64,000 nucleotides of DNA from Duganella flavida. Lineage in GTDB: Bacteria; Pseudomonadota; Gammaproteobacteria; Burkholderiales; Burkholderiaceae_D. The stretch lies in contig NZ_WWCN01000017.1 of NCBI RefSeq assembly GCF_009857445.1, forward strand, positions 62,001 to 126,000. The letters run 5' to 3'. Below, piece by piece: positions 19,637-33,327 of this stretch (positions within the stretch are counted from its first letter, which is position 1; each line of letters starts with the position of its first letter). The notes under the pieces are model-generated. The model searched no databases, was not told where the DNA came from, and saw nothing but the letters and a program-made list of their open reading frames with translations. The position numbers and the translations under genes were made by a program.

Positions 19637-20359
19637 TTGGACGATCAAGTTACTCAGGACAGCACACCTATTTTCCAGCGCATCAAAGACTACCTGCTGG
19701 CGGAAATCGCCGCCGGCACGTGGAAGGAAGGCGATGTGATTCCGTCCGAGCAGGCGCTGGTCAAGCAATTCGGCGTTTCGCGCATGACCGTCAACCGCGC
19801 CGTGCGTGAACTCACTTCCGAACAAGTGCTCACGCGCCGCCAGGGCTCTGGCACCTACGTCGCTCAGCAAAAATACCAGGCCACCCTGCTGGAGATTAAA
19901 TCCATCGCCGACGAAGTGCGTGCGCGCGGCCATGCCCACCGCAGCAGCCTGCAGCAACTGGAGCGCGTCAAGGCCAGCGAGTTGATGGCCAAGCAGTTCG
20001 ACCTGCCGCCTGGCCATCTGCTGTTCCATTCGGTGATCGTGCACTTCGAGAACGGCGTGCCGATTCAGGTCGAGGACCGCTGGGTTAATCCGCTCTGCGC
20101 GCCCGACTACATGGAGCAGGATTTCGCCCACATCACGCCCAACGAATACCTGATGCAGGCCGCACCACTGCAAGGCGCCAGCTACAGCATCGAGGCGCTG
20201 GCCGCCCCGCGCGACATCGCCGACATGCTGGCGATCGACACCAAACAACCCTGCCTGGTGCTGCGCCGCCAGACCCGCTCCGGCGGCATGATCGCCACGC
20301 TGGCGACCATGTGGCACCCGGGCCACCGCTACCAGTTCGCTGGCAGCTTCACGCAATAG
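19637..20359 (+). CDS. hutC: Histidine utilisation repressor (GntR family)
   Basis: A 240-residue regulator with an N-terminal winged helix (PIFQRIKDYLLAEIAAGTWKEGDVIPSEQALVKQFGVSRMTVNRAVRELTSE in pieces) and a C-terminal UTRA ligand domain ending QTRSGGMIATLATMWHPGHRYQFAG, closely matching HutC. HutC represses hut genes until urocanate accumulates. I prefer the TTG at 19637: AGGAGA lies about nine bases upstream, and the likely promoter places the RNA start after the earlier ATG at 19610. The gene is 15 kb from hutU and separated by unrelated genes, so it acts in trans. It is divergent from ada. Confidence 0.9.
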   Translation: MDDQVTQDSTPIFQRIKDYLLAEIAAGTWKEGDVIPSEQALVKQFGVSRMTVNRAVRELTSEQVLTRRQGSGTYVAQQKYQATLLEIKSIADEVRARGHAHRSSLQQLERVKASELMAKQFDLPPGHLLFHSVIVHFENGVPIQVEDRWVNPLCAPDYMEQDFAHITPNEYLMQAAPLQGASYSIEALAAPRDIADMLAIDTKQPCLVLRRQTRSGGMIATLATMWHPGHRYQFAGSFTQ

Positions 20360-20363
20360 AACC

Positions 20364-20388
20364 AGTTGCTAGCACGGCGCTAGCAACT
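20364..20388 (+). terminator. Hairpin after hutC
   Basis: AGTTGCTAGC and GCTAGCAACT form a perfect 10-bp stem with a 5-base loop, five bases after the hutC stop. No T-run follows, so it is an atypical terminator or an mRNA-stabilising hairpin. The remaining bases up to 20575 hold no other feature I can support. Confidence 0.45.
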
Positions 20389-20575
20389 ATGCGCCGTACC
20401 GCACCGCAGCATTCTCACCGACTGTCACGAAAATAGCCTGAAATTGTTAAATTTGTGGCTGTTTTACCCGCTCGCAGGATGCAATCGTTTTCTTTCGACG
20501 CACCCGCCAATGGCCTCGGCTTCGATGCTATAGTTGCCCGGATACAGCACGCTCCGACCACCGAAAGGGAAGCTC

Positions 20576-24853
<4,278 letters not shown>

Positions 24854-24854
24854 G

Positions 24855-25247
24855 ATGCGGATACTGCTGCTGGATGACGATGCATTTATGCTGGAACTGC
24901 TGGCCGACATGATCGCCGGCCTCGGCACCCACTCGGTGGTGCGCGAGACCGACGGCCGCCGCGCCCTGATCGAATTGCGCCTGCGGCCGCCGCAGCTGGT
25001 GATTTGCGACCTGTCGATGCCGGTCATGGATGGGATCGACTTCCTGCGCCTTGCGGCGGCGCAGCAATACCAAGGCTGCGTGGTGCTGCTGTCCGGGGTC
25101 GATGGCGCGGTGCTGAAGACCGCCGCCCGCCTGGCCGAGGCCCAGGGACTGACTATTCTGGAGGCCTGTCCCAAGCCAATGTCGATCGAGACGCTGGGGG
25201 CTTTACTGGAACGCGCAGCCACGTTACAGAGCAATCTTGGTAAATAG
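24855..25247 (+). CDS. Stand-alone receiver-domain response regulator
   Basis: A 130-residue protein that consists of a single receiver domain. Acidic residues DDD near the N-terminus, the phospho-accepting Asp in LVICDLSMPVMDG and the conserved Lys in EACPKPMS are all present. No output domain is attached. The ATG begins one base after the stop codon of the hybrid kinase, so the two are cotranscribed. It is probably the partner that accepts phosphate from the kinase's Hpt domain and passes it to, or competes with, another output. Confidence 0.88.
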   Translation: MRILLLDDDAFMLELLADMIAGLGTHSVVRETDGRRALIELRLRPPQLVICDLSMPVMDGIDFLRLAAAQQYQGCVVLLSGVDGAVLKTAARLAEAQGLTILEACPKPMSIETLGALLERAATLQSNLGK

Positions 25248-25442
25248 TTTAGAGGGTTGCGACAAACAACCGCACATTTTTAAAAAATGGGTTATTATTT
25301 ACGCCATCCCTCGCCTGCCGACCTTGTTGCCATCCCCTCCGAGACATTGAAATCGTGCAAATGGCACCCAATTGCTGCTCATGGCAGCGTTTGAGGCCCA
25401 GTCCCCAGGCGTTATTACTTACTGACCTCGATTGAGGAAAAT

Positions 25443-25769
25443 ATGAGCGAAAATATCAAACACATTACCGATGCATCTTTTGACGCCGATGTCCTGAAAT
25501 CCGACCGCCCAGTGCTGGTCGACTTCTGGGCTGAGTGGTGCGGTCCTTGCAAGAGCATTGCCCCGATCCTGGAAGAAGTAGCGAAAGAATACGAAGGCAA
25601 GATCCAGATCGCCAAGATGGACGTTGATTCGAACCAGGCTGTTCCAGCCAAGTTCGGTATCCGCGGCATCCCGACCCTGATCCTGTTCAAGAACGGCGTC
25701 GCTGCCGCGCAAAAGGTTGGCGCAATGGCAAAAGGCCAGCTGACCTCTTTCATCGACAGCAATATCTAA
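25443..25769 (+). CDS. trxA: Thioredoxin 1
   Basis: A 108-residue cytoplasmic thioredoxin with the active site [13 protein letters not shown] near residue 31 and the cis-proline segment [13 protein letters not shown]. Length and sequence are standard. GAGG lies upstream of the ATG. It sits directly before rho, an order common in proteobacteria. The 195 bp upstream hold an AT-rich stretch around 25275-25310 that probably contains its promoter. Confidence 0.97.
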   Translation: MSENIKHITDASFDADVLKSDRPVLVDFWAEWCGPCKSIAPILEEVAKEYEGKIQIAKMDVDSNQAVPAKFGIRGIPTLILFKNGVAAAQKVGAMAKGQLTSFIDSNI

Positions 25770-25801
25770 GTAAGATACCGTACGATACCGCGAGTTGGTA
25801 C

Positions 25802-25829
25802 CAGCGGCGCCGCGCCCGCGACGCCGCTG
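25802..25829 (+). terminator. GC-rich hairpin between trxA and rho
   Basis: CAGCGGCG and CGCCGCTG form a perfect 8-bp stem around a 12-base GC-rich loop. There is no T-run. It may attenuate or process the trxA-rho transcript; rho leaders are often autoregulated. Confidence 0.35.
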
Positions 25830-25899
25830 AATAATACGAGACAACCCACGTAGTCCCCTCCCCTACCTTTACTTTCCCGTCACGGGATACTCAAACAAT

Positions 25900-27162
25900 A
25901 TGCATCTATCTGAACTAAAGGCCTTACACGTCTCAGCATTGCTGGAGATGGCCATCGGGCTGGATATCGATAACGCAGCACGCTTGCGCAAGCAAGAGCT
26001 GATGTTCGCGATCCTGAAAAAACGCGCCAAGTCGGGCGAACAAATCTTCGGCGACGGCGCCCTGGAAGTGCTGCCGGACGGCTTCGGCTTCCTGCGCTCG
26101 CCGGACGCCAGCTACATGGCATCGACCGACGATATCTACATTTCCCCTTCGCAGATCCGCCGCTTCAACCTGCATACCGGCGACTCGATCGAGGGCGAAG
26201 TGCGCACCCCGAAAGATGGCGAGCGCTATTTCGCGCTGGTCAAGGTCGACAAGGTCAACGGCGAATCGCCGGAAGCCTCGAAACACCGCATCCTGTTTGA
26301 GAATCTGACGCCGCTGCACCCGAACGAGCCGCTGCGCCTGGAGCGCGACATCAACGGCACCGAGAACATCACCGGCCGTATCGTCGACCTGATCTCGCCG
26401 ATCGGCAAAGGCCAGCGCGGCCTGCTGGTGGCGTCGCCGAAGTCCGGCAAATCGGTCATGCTGCAGCACATCGCCCACGCGATCACCTCGAACCACCCTG
26501 ACGTCACCCTGATCGTACTGCTGATCGACGAACGTCCGGAAGAGGTTACCGAGATGCAGCGTTCGGTGCGCGGCGAAGTCGTGGCCTCGACCTTCGACGA
26601 ACCGGCCACCCGCCACGTGCAGGTCGCCGAGATGGTGCTGGAAAAAGCCAAGCGCCTGGTCGAAATGAAAAAAGACGTGGTCATCCTGCTGGACTCGATC
26701 ACCCGCCTGGCCCGTGCTTACAACACCGTGATCCCTGCCTCGGGCAAAGTGCTGACCGGTGGTGTCGACGCCAACGCGCTGCAACGTCCGAAGCGCTTCT
26801 TCGGCGCCGCCCGTAACGTCGAAGAAGGCGGCTCGCTGACCATCGTCGCTACCGCGCTGATCGAAACCGGTTCGCGTATGGACGACGTGATCTACGAAGA
26901 ATTCAAGGGTACCGGCAATATGGAGGTGCACCTGGAGCGCCGCCTGGCCGAGAAACGCGTCTACCCGGCCATCAACCTGAACAAATCGGGTACCCGCCGC
27001 GAAGAACTGCTGATCAAGCCGGACCAGTTGCAGAAGATCTGGATCCTGCGCAAGCTGCTGTACTCGATGGACGAGATCGAGGCGATGGAGTTCATCCTCG
27101 ACAAAATGCGCGCGACGAAGAACAACACTGAGTTCTTCGATATGATGCGTAGAGGTGGTTAA
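25900..27162 (+). CDS. rho: Transcription termination factor Rho
   Basis: A 420-residue RNA-dependent helicase, standard length. The N-terminal [18 protein letters not shown], the RNA-binding GFGFLRSP region, Walker [12 protein letters not shown] near residue 180, and Walker [17 protein letters not shown] are intact, as is the secondary-site [15 protein letters not shown] (Q- and R-loop region). It is an essential cytoplasmic terminator. It follows trxA and is closed by an intrinsic terminator at 27186. Confidence 0.98.
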   Translation: MHLSELKALHVSALLEMAIGLDIDNAARLRKQELMFAILKKRAKSGEQIFGDGALEVLPDGFGFLRSPDASYMASTDDIYISPSQIRRFNLHTGDSIEGEVRTPKDGERYFALVKVDKVNGESPEASKHRILFENLTPLHPNEPLRLERDINGTENITGRIVDLISPIGKGQRGLLVASPKSGKSVMLQHIAHAITSNHPDVTLIVLLIDERPEEVTEMQRSVRGEVVASTFDEPATRHVQVAEMVLEKAKRLVEMKKDVVILLDSITRLARAYNTVIPASGKVLTGGVDANALQRPKRFFGAARNVEEGGSLTIVATALIETGSRMDDVIYEEFKGTGNMEVHLERRLAEKRVYPAINLNKSGTRREELLIKPDQLQKIWILRKLLYSMDEIEAMEFILDKMRATKNNTEFFDMMRRGG

Positions 27163-27185
27163 GCCAGCGGCTTAGCAACCTTACC

Positions 27186-27211
27186 AAACAGGCAACCTCG
27201 GTTGCCTGTTT
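27186..27211 (+). terminator. Intrinsic terminator of rho
   Basis: AAACAGGCAACC and GGTTGCCTGTTT form a 12-bp perfect inverted repeat with a very short loop, 24 bp after the rho stop codon. Confidence 0.75.
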
Positions 27212-27336
27212 GCGTTTACGCCGGTATAATCCGCGATCGTATTATTTTTTCACTGGCAAGTGATCAGCAATCGGATCAGGATGTAGGACAGATCGACGAA
27301 GTGCTGTTTGGCTACCAAACTAACCGAGGCTACACC

Positions 27337-27606
27337 ATGAAACCAGAAATCCATCCAGATTACCGCGAAGTTGTTTTCCACGACCTGTCGTGCGACTTCA
27401 AATTCGTCACCCGTTCGACCATCAGCACCCGCGAAAAAATCGAACTGAACGGCAAAGAATACCCGCTGATCAAGATCGAGGTATCGGCTGAATCGCACCC
27501 GTTCTACACCGGCAAACACAAAATCGTCGACACCGCTGGCCGCGTTGAGAAATTCCGCCAGAAGTTCGGTACCGTCGGTTCGAAAACCGCTGTCGCAGCA
27601 GGCTAA
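27337..27606 (+). CDS. rpmE2: 50S ribosomal protein L31 type B
   Basis: An 89-residue ribosomal protein. The N-terminus [18 protein letters not shown] lacks the zinc-binding cysteines of ordinary L31 and matches the type B form, which replaces the zinc form when zinc is scarce. The C-terminal half [21 protein letters not shown] is conserved. The ATG at 27337 gives the normal protein length; the upstream in-frame extension is not part of the family. It is isolated between two strong terminators, so it is expressed alone. Confidence 0.95.
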   Translation: MKPEIHPDYREVVFHDLSCDFKFVTRSTISTREKIELNGKEYPLIKIEVSAESHPFYTGKHKIVDTAGRVEKFRQKFGTVGSKTAVAAG

Positions 27607-27623
27607 TTTCAGCCGCTTCGATG

Positions 27624-27651
27624 AAAAAAGCAGCCTCTGGCTGCTTTTTTT
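27624..27651 (+). terminator. Intrinsic terminator of rpmE2
   Basis: AAAAAAGCAGCC and GGCTGCTTTTTT flank a TCT loop and run into a T-tract, 17 bp after the rpmE2 stop. The A-tract on the other side could make it bidirectional. Confidence 0.88.
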
Positions 27652-27706
27652 GTTTGCCATGCAGTTTTCCTGCATACTCCGGTTCTACTCATAAAAACAC
27701 ACATCG

Positions 27707-29431
27707 ATGAAGCCAGTCCGTCTTCCTGCCGCCGCTACCCTGGCCTTGCCGCGCTGGGCGCTGTTCGCCCTGGGCCTGCTGTACATCCTGCCTGGCCTGA
27801 TCGGCCGCGACCCGTGGAAGAACGACGACGCTGCCAGCTTCGGCATCATGTGGACCATGGCGCACGGCAGCTGGCAAGACTGGTTGTGGCCGAATGTAGC
27901 CGGCCTGTCGTGGCCGGACGAAGGCCCGCTGGCGTTCTGGCTGGGCGCACTCGGCATCAAACTGTTTGGCTGGCTGATGGGCGACGTGCTGGCCGCGCGC
28001 GTAGGCACGGTGGCCATCTTCCTGCTGGGCGTGCTGTCACTGTGGTACGCCACTTATCACCTCGGCCGCCGGCAAGATGCGCAGCCGCTGCGGCTGGCCT
28101 TTGGCGGCCAGCCTGAACCGAACGATTTCGGCCGCACCCTGGCCGACGCTGCCGTCCTGATCTACCTCGGCTGCCTCGGCCTGCTGCTGCACAGCCACGA
28201 GACTACGCCGGAAGCGCTGCAAGTCTCGATGACCGCCCTCCTGCTGTACCGCACCGTGCGCTACGTGGAAAAACCATCGCTGCGCAACGCTGTCCTCAGC
28301 GGGCTGGCGATCGGCCTGCTGACCTTGGCGCGCGGCTGGATCACGCCGGTGTGCCTGATGCTGGCTCTGTTTGCCTGCACCCGTTTCCTGGCACAGCCTG
28401 CTATCCGCGCGGTGCGCGACCTCGGCGCCATGATCGCCGCCGGCGGCATCGTGGCCGCCCTGTGGCTGCTGCCGGCCCAGCTGCTGGAGCCGTACCACCA
28501 GCAGCCGCTGAACGCCTGGCTGGGCTGGAACTGGCTGCAACTGGGCTTGCCGAGCTGGGCCTCGGTCAAATTCTTCTTCCGCGTTGGCATCTGGTTCTTC
28601 TGGCCGGCCTGGCCGTTTGCCGGCTGGGCGGTATGGGCCTGGCGCCGCCAGCGCGGTGTGCTGCACATTGTGGTGCCGCTGGCCTTCGTGGTCATGGGCT
28701 TGCTGCTGACCGTGTGCAATCCAGCGCCTGAGCAAGGCCAGTTGCTGGTGCTGCTGCCGCCGCTGGCCGTCATGGCTGCATTCGGCCTGCTGACCGTCAA
28801 GCGCAGCGCCATCAACTTCATCGACTGGTTCTCGGTGATGGCGCTGACCCTGTGCGCCGCCGTGATCTGGACCTTCTGGTTCGCCAAGCTGACCGGCTGG
28901 CCGGTACAAGCGGCACGCAACGCGCTCAAGCTGGTGCCGGGCTTCCATCCGGAACTGGGCTGGATCGCCTTCTTTGTGGCGCTGGCCGCCACCCTGGGCT
29001 GGTTTGTGCTGGTGTACTGGCGCATCTCGCGCCAGCCGGCCGTGCTGTGGCGCGCCGTGGTGCTGTCCTCGGGCGGCCTGATCCTGATCTGGATCCTGCT
29101 GATGACCTTGTTCCTGCCGGACGTCAATTACAGCAAGAGCTACGCCAGCGTGGCACGCCAGATTGCCGACAAGCTGCCAGCCAACACGCGCTGCATCGAA
29201 ACCAATGTCGGCGCCGCTCAGCGCGCCTCGTTCGCCTACTACGCCCAGCTGCCATTTGCCGGCGTCGAAGGCGGCCGCTGCGAACTACTATTGTTGCAAG
29301 ATAGCATCAGGGTGCGCGACGAGCGCGAAATCGCCGCGCAATACCGGGGCAAGCAGTGGACCCTGCTGTGGGAAGGCCGCCGCCCGGCCGACCGCGAGGA
29401 ACGCTTCCGCCTGTACCGCCGCGCCGACTAA
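27707..29431 (+). CDS. Membrane glycosyltransferase, GT39/ArnT-like
   Basis: A 574-residue inner-membrane protein with about a dozen hydrophobic helices. The N-terminal GRDPWKNDDAASFGIMW contains the acidic first-loop motif expected of dolichyl-/undecaprenyl-phosphate-sugar-dependent (GT39/GT83) transferases such as ArnT. A long C-terminal periplasmic part (from about residue 470) follows the last helix and contains single Cys residues. It would move a sugar from a lipid carrier to lipid A, glycan or protein in the periplasm. No other glycan gene is adjacent, so the acceptor is unknown. Confidence 0.78.
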   Translation: MKPVRLPAAATLALPRWALFALGLLYILPGLIGRDPWKNDDAASFGIMWTMAHGSWQDWLWPNVAGLSWPDEGPLAFWLGALGIKLFGWLMGDVLAARVGTVAIFLLGVLSLWYATYHLGRRQDAQPLRLAFGGQPEPNDFGRTLADAAVLIYLGCLGLLLHSHETTPEALQVSMTALLLYRTVRYVEKPSLRNAVLSGLAIGLLTLARGWITPVCLMLALFACTRFLAQPAIRAVRDLGAMIAAGGIVAALWLLPAQLLEPYHQQPLNAWLGWNWLQLGLPSWASVKFFFRVGIWFFWPAWPFAGWAVWAWRRQRGVLHIVVPLAFVVMGLLLTVCNPAPEQGQLLVLLPPLAVMAAFGLLTVKRSAINFIDWFSVMALTLCAAVIWTFWFAKLTGWPVQAARNALKLVPGFHPELGWIAFFVALAATLGWFVLVYWRISRQPAVLWRAVVLSSGGLILIWILLMTLFLPDVNYSKSYASVARQIADKLPANTRCIETNVGAAQRASFAYYAQLPFAGVEGGRCELLLLQDSIRVRDEREIAAQYRGKQWTLLWEGRRPADREERFRLYRRAD

Positions 29432-29506
29432 GGCCGGCTAAACGGTCAGGGTGTTGCCGCCCGGCTGGCATTGCTGCTATGCTTTTCAGCAGAAAGCGGC
29501 CAGCCC

Positions 29507-30235
29507 ATGCGACTTATCATCCCGACATTTTTACTGCTGGCGACTTGTCTGCGCACGGCCGTGGCCGCGCCGCTGACGATCATCACCGAGCACTCCCCGC
29601 CCGCCAGCATGCGCGGGCCGGACGGCGTCATTACCGGCCGCGCCACCGATAAAATCCGTGAAATGATGACGCGCACCGGCACCGAGTACACACTCGACCT
29701 GCTGCCCTGGAAGCGCGCTTTTTTGATGGCGCAAACGCATGGCCAGACCTGCCTGTATTCGACCTCGCGCACGCCGGACCGCGAAACGATGTTCAAATGG
29801 GTAGGCCCCACCGACGAGGCCGAATGGCAGTTCTGGGGCCGCGCCGACCACAGCTTCCCGCTCAACACGCTGGATGACGCGCGCAAGCTGCGCATCGGCA
29901 CCTACCTGGGCGATGCGCGCGACGAGTACCTGCGCAGCCGCGGCTTCAATGTGGAAGCCGTCAGCAACGATCTGGTGAATCCGCAAAAGCTGCTGCTCAA
30001 CCGCATCGACCTGTGGGCAGTGGCGATCCGCAACGGCGCCTCTTATCCCGGCCATCCAGACTGGTCGGACAAGGTGGTGCCGTTGATGGTGTTTCATCGC
30101 GTGAAGGTCTACCTCGCCTGCAACCCGTCGGTGCCGGATGAGCAAATCGACAAGCTCAATGCCGCACTGGCCGAGATGCGGCGCGATGGCACCCTCACGC
30201 GCATCGACCGCAAATACGACCAGGCCGCCAAATAA
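29507..30235 (+). CDS. Periplasmic solute-binding protein (SBP family 3-like)
   Basis: A 242-residue secreted protein. A signal peptide (MRLIIPTFLLLATCLRTAVAA) is followed by an extracellular solute-binding family 3-like fold: LTIITEHSPPASMRGPDG, then DLLPWKRAFLMAQ and LRIGTYLGDARDEYL. Such proteins normally bind amino acids, but no permease or ATPase gene is adjacent. Orphan members of this subgroup are frequent in Oxalobacteraceae and related bacteria. The ATG at 29507 is chosen because it begins the signal peptide. Confidence 0.8.
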   Translation: MRLIIPTFLLLATCLRTAVAAPLTIITEHSPPASMRGPDGVITGRATDKIREMMTRTGTEYTLDLLPWKRAFLMAQTHGQTCLYSTSRTPDRETMFKWVGPTDEAEWQFWGRADHSFPLNTLDDARKLRIGTYLGDARDEYLRSRGFNVEAVSNDLVNPQKLLLNRIDLWAVAIRNGASYPGHPDWSDKVVPLMVFHRVKVYLACNPSVPDEQIDKLNAALAEMRRDGTLTRIDRKYDQAAK

Positions 30236-30241
30236 CGCCGT

Positions 30242-30640
30242 TCAGCGCAGCGCCACCACCGTGGTATCGGCCGGCAGCTGGGCCGTCATCGGCAGGCGCT
30301 CGTAGTTGCTGATGCTCAGATCATCGCCCTCGTTGGCAAAGGCGATGCGGGTGCCGGCATGGGTGACAAACTGGCCCGACGCCACCGGGAAAATTTCCAC
30401 TTTCTGCTCACCCTTGATTTGCGCGTAGTAGCGCGCGGCTGTCTGCGTGAACGTCAGCTTCTCGCCATTGCTCAGCGCGTAGGTGTACAGGTATTCCTGG
30501 AAATCCTGCGGCTTGAACTTGAAATCAGCGGCACTTGGCGCGCTGATTTTCACGCTTTCGTTGTCCGGGTCGGCGGCATGGGCCACGGCGATGATCGACA
30601 ATGCGGCGGCAACCGCCACCCGCAACAGAGTGGTTTTCAT
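30242..30640 (-). CDS. Small secreted protein, tandem paralogue 1
   Basis: A 132-residue protein of unknown function with a clear signal peptide ending AVAHA-ADPDN. The mature part shows the shared pattern DFQEYLYTYALSNGEKLTFTQ, YYAQIKG, FVTHAGTRIAF and LPADTTVVALR, also seen in the neighbour at 30664-31056. The two genes are 23 bp apart on the same strand and clearly arose by duplication. No cysteines are present after the signal peptide. The repeated GxRIxF/GDxxxISNxE block suggests a small beta-rich fold. A periplasmic role is inferred only from the signal peptide. Confidence 0.75.
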   Translation of the reverse strand: MKTTLLRVAVAAALSIIAVAHAADPDNESVKISAPSAADFKFKPQDFQEYLYTYALSNGEKLTFTQTAARYYAQIKGEQKVEIFPVASGQFVTHAGTRIAFANEGDDLSISNYERLPMTAQLPADTTVVALR

Positions 30641-30663
30641 GATGGTCTCCTGATGTTAAAGGT

Positions 30664-31056
30664 TCAGCGGCGCGCCATGACAACCGTGTTGGCAGGCAGA
30701 TTACCGGCCGTCGACAGTTTTTCAAAATTGCTGATGCCGACGGTATCGCCTTTTTCACGGAACTCGATGCGGGCGCCGCGCTCGGTAACAAAGGCTGTCG
30801 GCGAGACGGCATAAATCCGTTCGCGGTCACCATCGCCCAGCTGGGTGTAGTACTGGTTCATGCGCGCGCTGAAAGTGACTTTCTGGCCATCTTCCAGCAA
30901 GTAGGTATTTTTAAAATCGTGGAAGTCCGCTTCCTGCAAATGGTAGCGCTGCGGCGTAGCGGTCTTGTTAATCTTGACGCTGAGATCATCAGCATGGGCG
31001 ATGGTGAGGGACGACAGGGCGAGTGCGGCCACGACGCCAGCAAGGATCGTTTTCAT
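30664..31056 (-). CDS. Small secreted protein, tandem paralogue 2
   Basis: A 130-residue paralogue of the protein encoded just downstream. The signal peptide ends AHA-DDLSV. Shared positions include SVKI, DF...YLLEDGQKVTF, YYTQLGDG, FVTERGARIEF, GDTVGISNFEKL and LPANTVVMARR. Sequence identity by eye is roughly one third, so the duplication is not recent. It is probably the first gene of a two-gene operon. No function can be assigned. Confidence 0.75.
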   Translation of the reverse strand: MKTILAGVVAALALSSLTIAHADDLSVKINKTATPQRYHLQEADFHDFKNTYLLEDGQKVTFSARMNQYYTQLGDGDRERIYAVSPTAFVTERGARIEFREKGDTVGISNFEKLSTAGNLPANTVVMARR

Positions 31057-31437
31057 GGAGTGCTCCGTTAAGTTGTAGTGAATTGCCGGGAGCCACCGCT
31101 GTCACTTTCAATGCAGCGGTAGACGTGACTAGGTTAGCAAAGCGCTACGTAAAGATCTTGCGCATGCGACGAGCCGTCAAAGCACGCGCACCAGCTGCAA
31201 AAAAACCGGCATAGACGGTGTATGGATGGGATGTGTTGCGCGTTGCGCCTTTTTGTGGGGGCGACGTGATACAAAAGCCGCCGCTGCGGCTATAGTTGCG
31301 CATTGAATGCATTGCCGTACGGCAGCATTTAATACCCTTCGGCCGCGCCCCACCCTGCGCGCCGGTTATAGCGGCCCCGGCTGCTGCGCCCCATCCTCGC
31401 GCCCGGCCCCGGCAGCATGCCCTCTGGATGGCGCGTC
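31057..31437. other. 381-bp intergenic region between divergent genes
   Basis: The region separates the secreted-paralogue operon from the FtsH-like gene and should hold both promoters. I see a weak 7-bp inverted repeat (ACCGCTG/CAGCGGT, about 31095-31120) and otherwise no gene, tRNA or convincing promoter pair. Confidence 0.5.
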
Positions 31438-33327
31438 ATGTTCACCTTGCATAAACTTCAATCTGCCCTGCGTAACAACTATGTGCGCGCCGCCCTGTTG
31501 GCCTTGACGGTCAGCCTGGCCATCTTGTTAGGCCTGCGCGCCGAGGTGCCGCAGGACAGCACTCCGGTGCTGCGCTCGCAGGATATTGCCCTGGTCACTG
31601 CCCTGCCGTCGCGCCGCGCGCAACTGGAATACCTGCTGGTGGCGGCGCCACAATCAGAGGCGCCGCGTTACATCTTCAAGTTCAAGCAGGACGACAAGCT
31701 GTACGTCGTCAAAGTGCCGGGCACCACGCACCTGAGCCTGGAACGCGAAGTCCTGCTGCGCAATAACATCCCCTACGCCATCGCCCGCGACGACTATCTC
31801 GCCTCGCACAAGGCGGTAATGCAAGATGACGACGACAACAAGCTGGCGCGTGTGCTCGGTTTCCTGAGCCGCCATGTGATCGATATTTTGCTGGTAGGTC
31901 TGGCGCTATTCCTGCTCAAGCAAGCCCTGCCCGGCATGGGCGTGAGCGCCACCGTGCTGACGCCGGACCAGCTGGGCGGCAGCATGGATGACCTGATCGG
32001 CATGGAAGACATCAAACAGGAAGTGCTGCACCTGGAAGACATGATACGCAACCGCGCCCTCTACAAAGAGCACGCCATCGACAAGCCGTTCAACGTCATG
32101 CTGACCGGACCGGCCGGCACCGGCAAGACCAAGCTGGCCGGCTACCTCGCCAAGCGGCTGGATATTCCGCTGATCCAGGCGTCGGCGTCGGCGCTGGAAT
32201 CGGGCTACGTCGGCGGCGGCTCGAAGGCACTGCATGCGCTGTACCGCAAGGCTTGTGCGCGTGGCAAGTGCATCATCTTCCTCGACGAAGCGCAGGGCCT
32301 GTTCATGCCGCGCGGCCGTGGTGAAAAGAAATGGGAAGACGATACCGCCAACACCCTGCTGGGCTTGCTCGACGGCGTGCGTAGCGACAAGGGCGAAGGC
32401 GTGATCTGGGTAGTGGCCTCCAACTTCGACGAGGCCTCCACGCGCATGGACGAAGCCATGCTGCGGCGCTTCTCGGTCAAGATCAACTTCCGCTTGCCGA
32501 ACAAGGCTGAGCGGCGCGAGCTGCTGCGCTCCTTCCTGGCACGCAAGGCCGACGGCTGCGTCGACTGGGACGATTTACAGCTAGACCATGTGGCCGAGAT
32601 CACGGCCAACCTCAGCCCTGCGGTACTACAAACCGTGGTGGAACGCGCCAGCATGCTGGCGATTCAGGAAAACAAAATCATCAACACCGAGCTGATGTTC
32701 CGCGCCTTCGAACGCGCCACCATCGGCCTGACCGACCGCGCCACCACGGCGGAAAAAACCCGCCAGCGCGAGCGCGTCGCCTTGCACGAGCTGGGCCACT
32801 TCTTCATGCAAATCGATCCGTGGCTGCGCGAAGGTTTATCGCTGGCGGAAGTGAAGGAGCGCTCGCCGCTGCTGAAGATATCGACCGAGTCGGTGTCCAA
32901 GCTGGGCGCGCTGGGCTATGTGCTGTCGGCCTCGGATGACGTGGCCTTGCGCACGCTGGAAGAACTGGAACGCGACGTGATCCAGCTGTACGGCGGCGTC
33001 GCAGCGGAAGAACTGTTCTACGGCCCGCGCGGCATTTCAGTGGGCAGCCAGAACGACATCGAGAAAGCCACCTCCATGCTGGACCTGATGGTCAACAAAC
33101 TGTCGATGTACTCACGCTCGAAAATCGACCACAGCCATTTCAAAGGAAAAGAAGCCGGCCTCGACCAAGTCCAAGCCAAAGCCGATGAACTCTACAGCTA
33201 CACGCTAAAAGCCATCGCCGACTACCGCGAACCGATCGAACAACTGAAAGGCGTGCTGATGGACCAATACGTGCTCTCCAAAGACGCCATCTTCGCGCTA
33301 CTGGAGCAGCAAAAACTCAAGGACTGA
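31438..33327 (+). CDS. Divergent FtsH-like membrane AAA protease
   Basis: A 629-residue protein with FtsH architecture: membrane helix near 10-30, a periplasmic part of about 100 residues, a second helix (DILLVGLALFLLKQAL), then an AAA ATPase and an M41 peptidase domain. Walker A GPAGTGKT lies near 224, the pore loop reads GYVGGG, and the zinc motif is HELGH at 450-454 with the third ligand in SQNDIEKAT. It differs from housekeeping FtsH: Walker B is IIFLDEAQ, and the second-homology region reads MDEAMLRRFSV instead of LRPGRFD. It is therefore a paralogue, probably active, with specialised substrates. ATG 31417 is an alternative start. Confidence 0.82.
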   Translation: MFTLHKLQSALRNNYVRAALLALTVSLAILLGLRAEVPQDSTPVLRSQDIALVTALPSRRAQLEYLLVAAPQSEAPRYIFKFKQDDKLYVVKVPGTTHLSLEREVLLRNNIPYAIARDDYLASHKAVMQDDDDNKLARVLGFLSRHVIDILLVGLALFLLKQALPGMGVSATVLTPDQLGGSMDDLIGMEDIKQEVLHLEDMIRNRALYKEHAIDKPFNVMLTGPAGTGKTKLAGYLAKRLDIPLIQASASALESGYVGGGSKALHALYRKACARGKCIIFLDEAQGLFMPRGRGEKKWEDDTANTLLGLLDGVRSDKGEGVIWVVASNFDEASTRMDEAMLRRFSVKINFRLPNKAERRELLRSFLARKADGCVDWDDLQLDHVAEITANLSPAVLQTVVERASMLAIQENKIINTELMFRAFERATIGLTDRATTAEKTRQRERVALHELGHFFMQIDPWLREGLSLAEVKERSPLLKISTESVSKLGALGYVLSASDDVALRTLEELERDVIQLYGGVAAEELFYGPRGISVGSQNDIEKATSMLDLMVNKLSMYSRSKIDHSHFKGKEAGLDQVQAKADELYSYTLKAIADYREPIEQLKGVLMDQYVLSKDAIFALLEQQKLKD

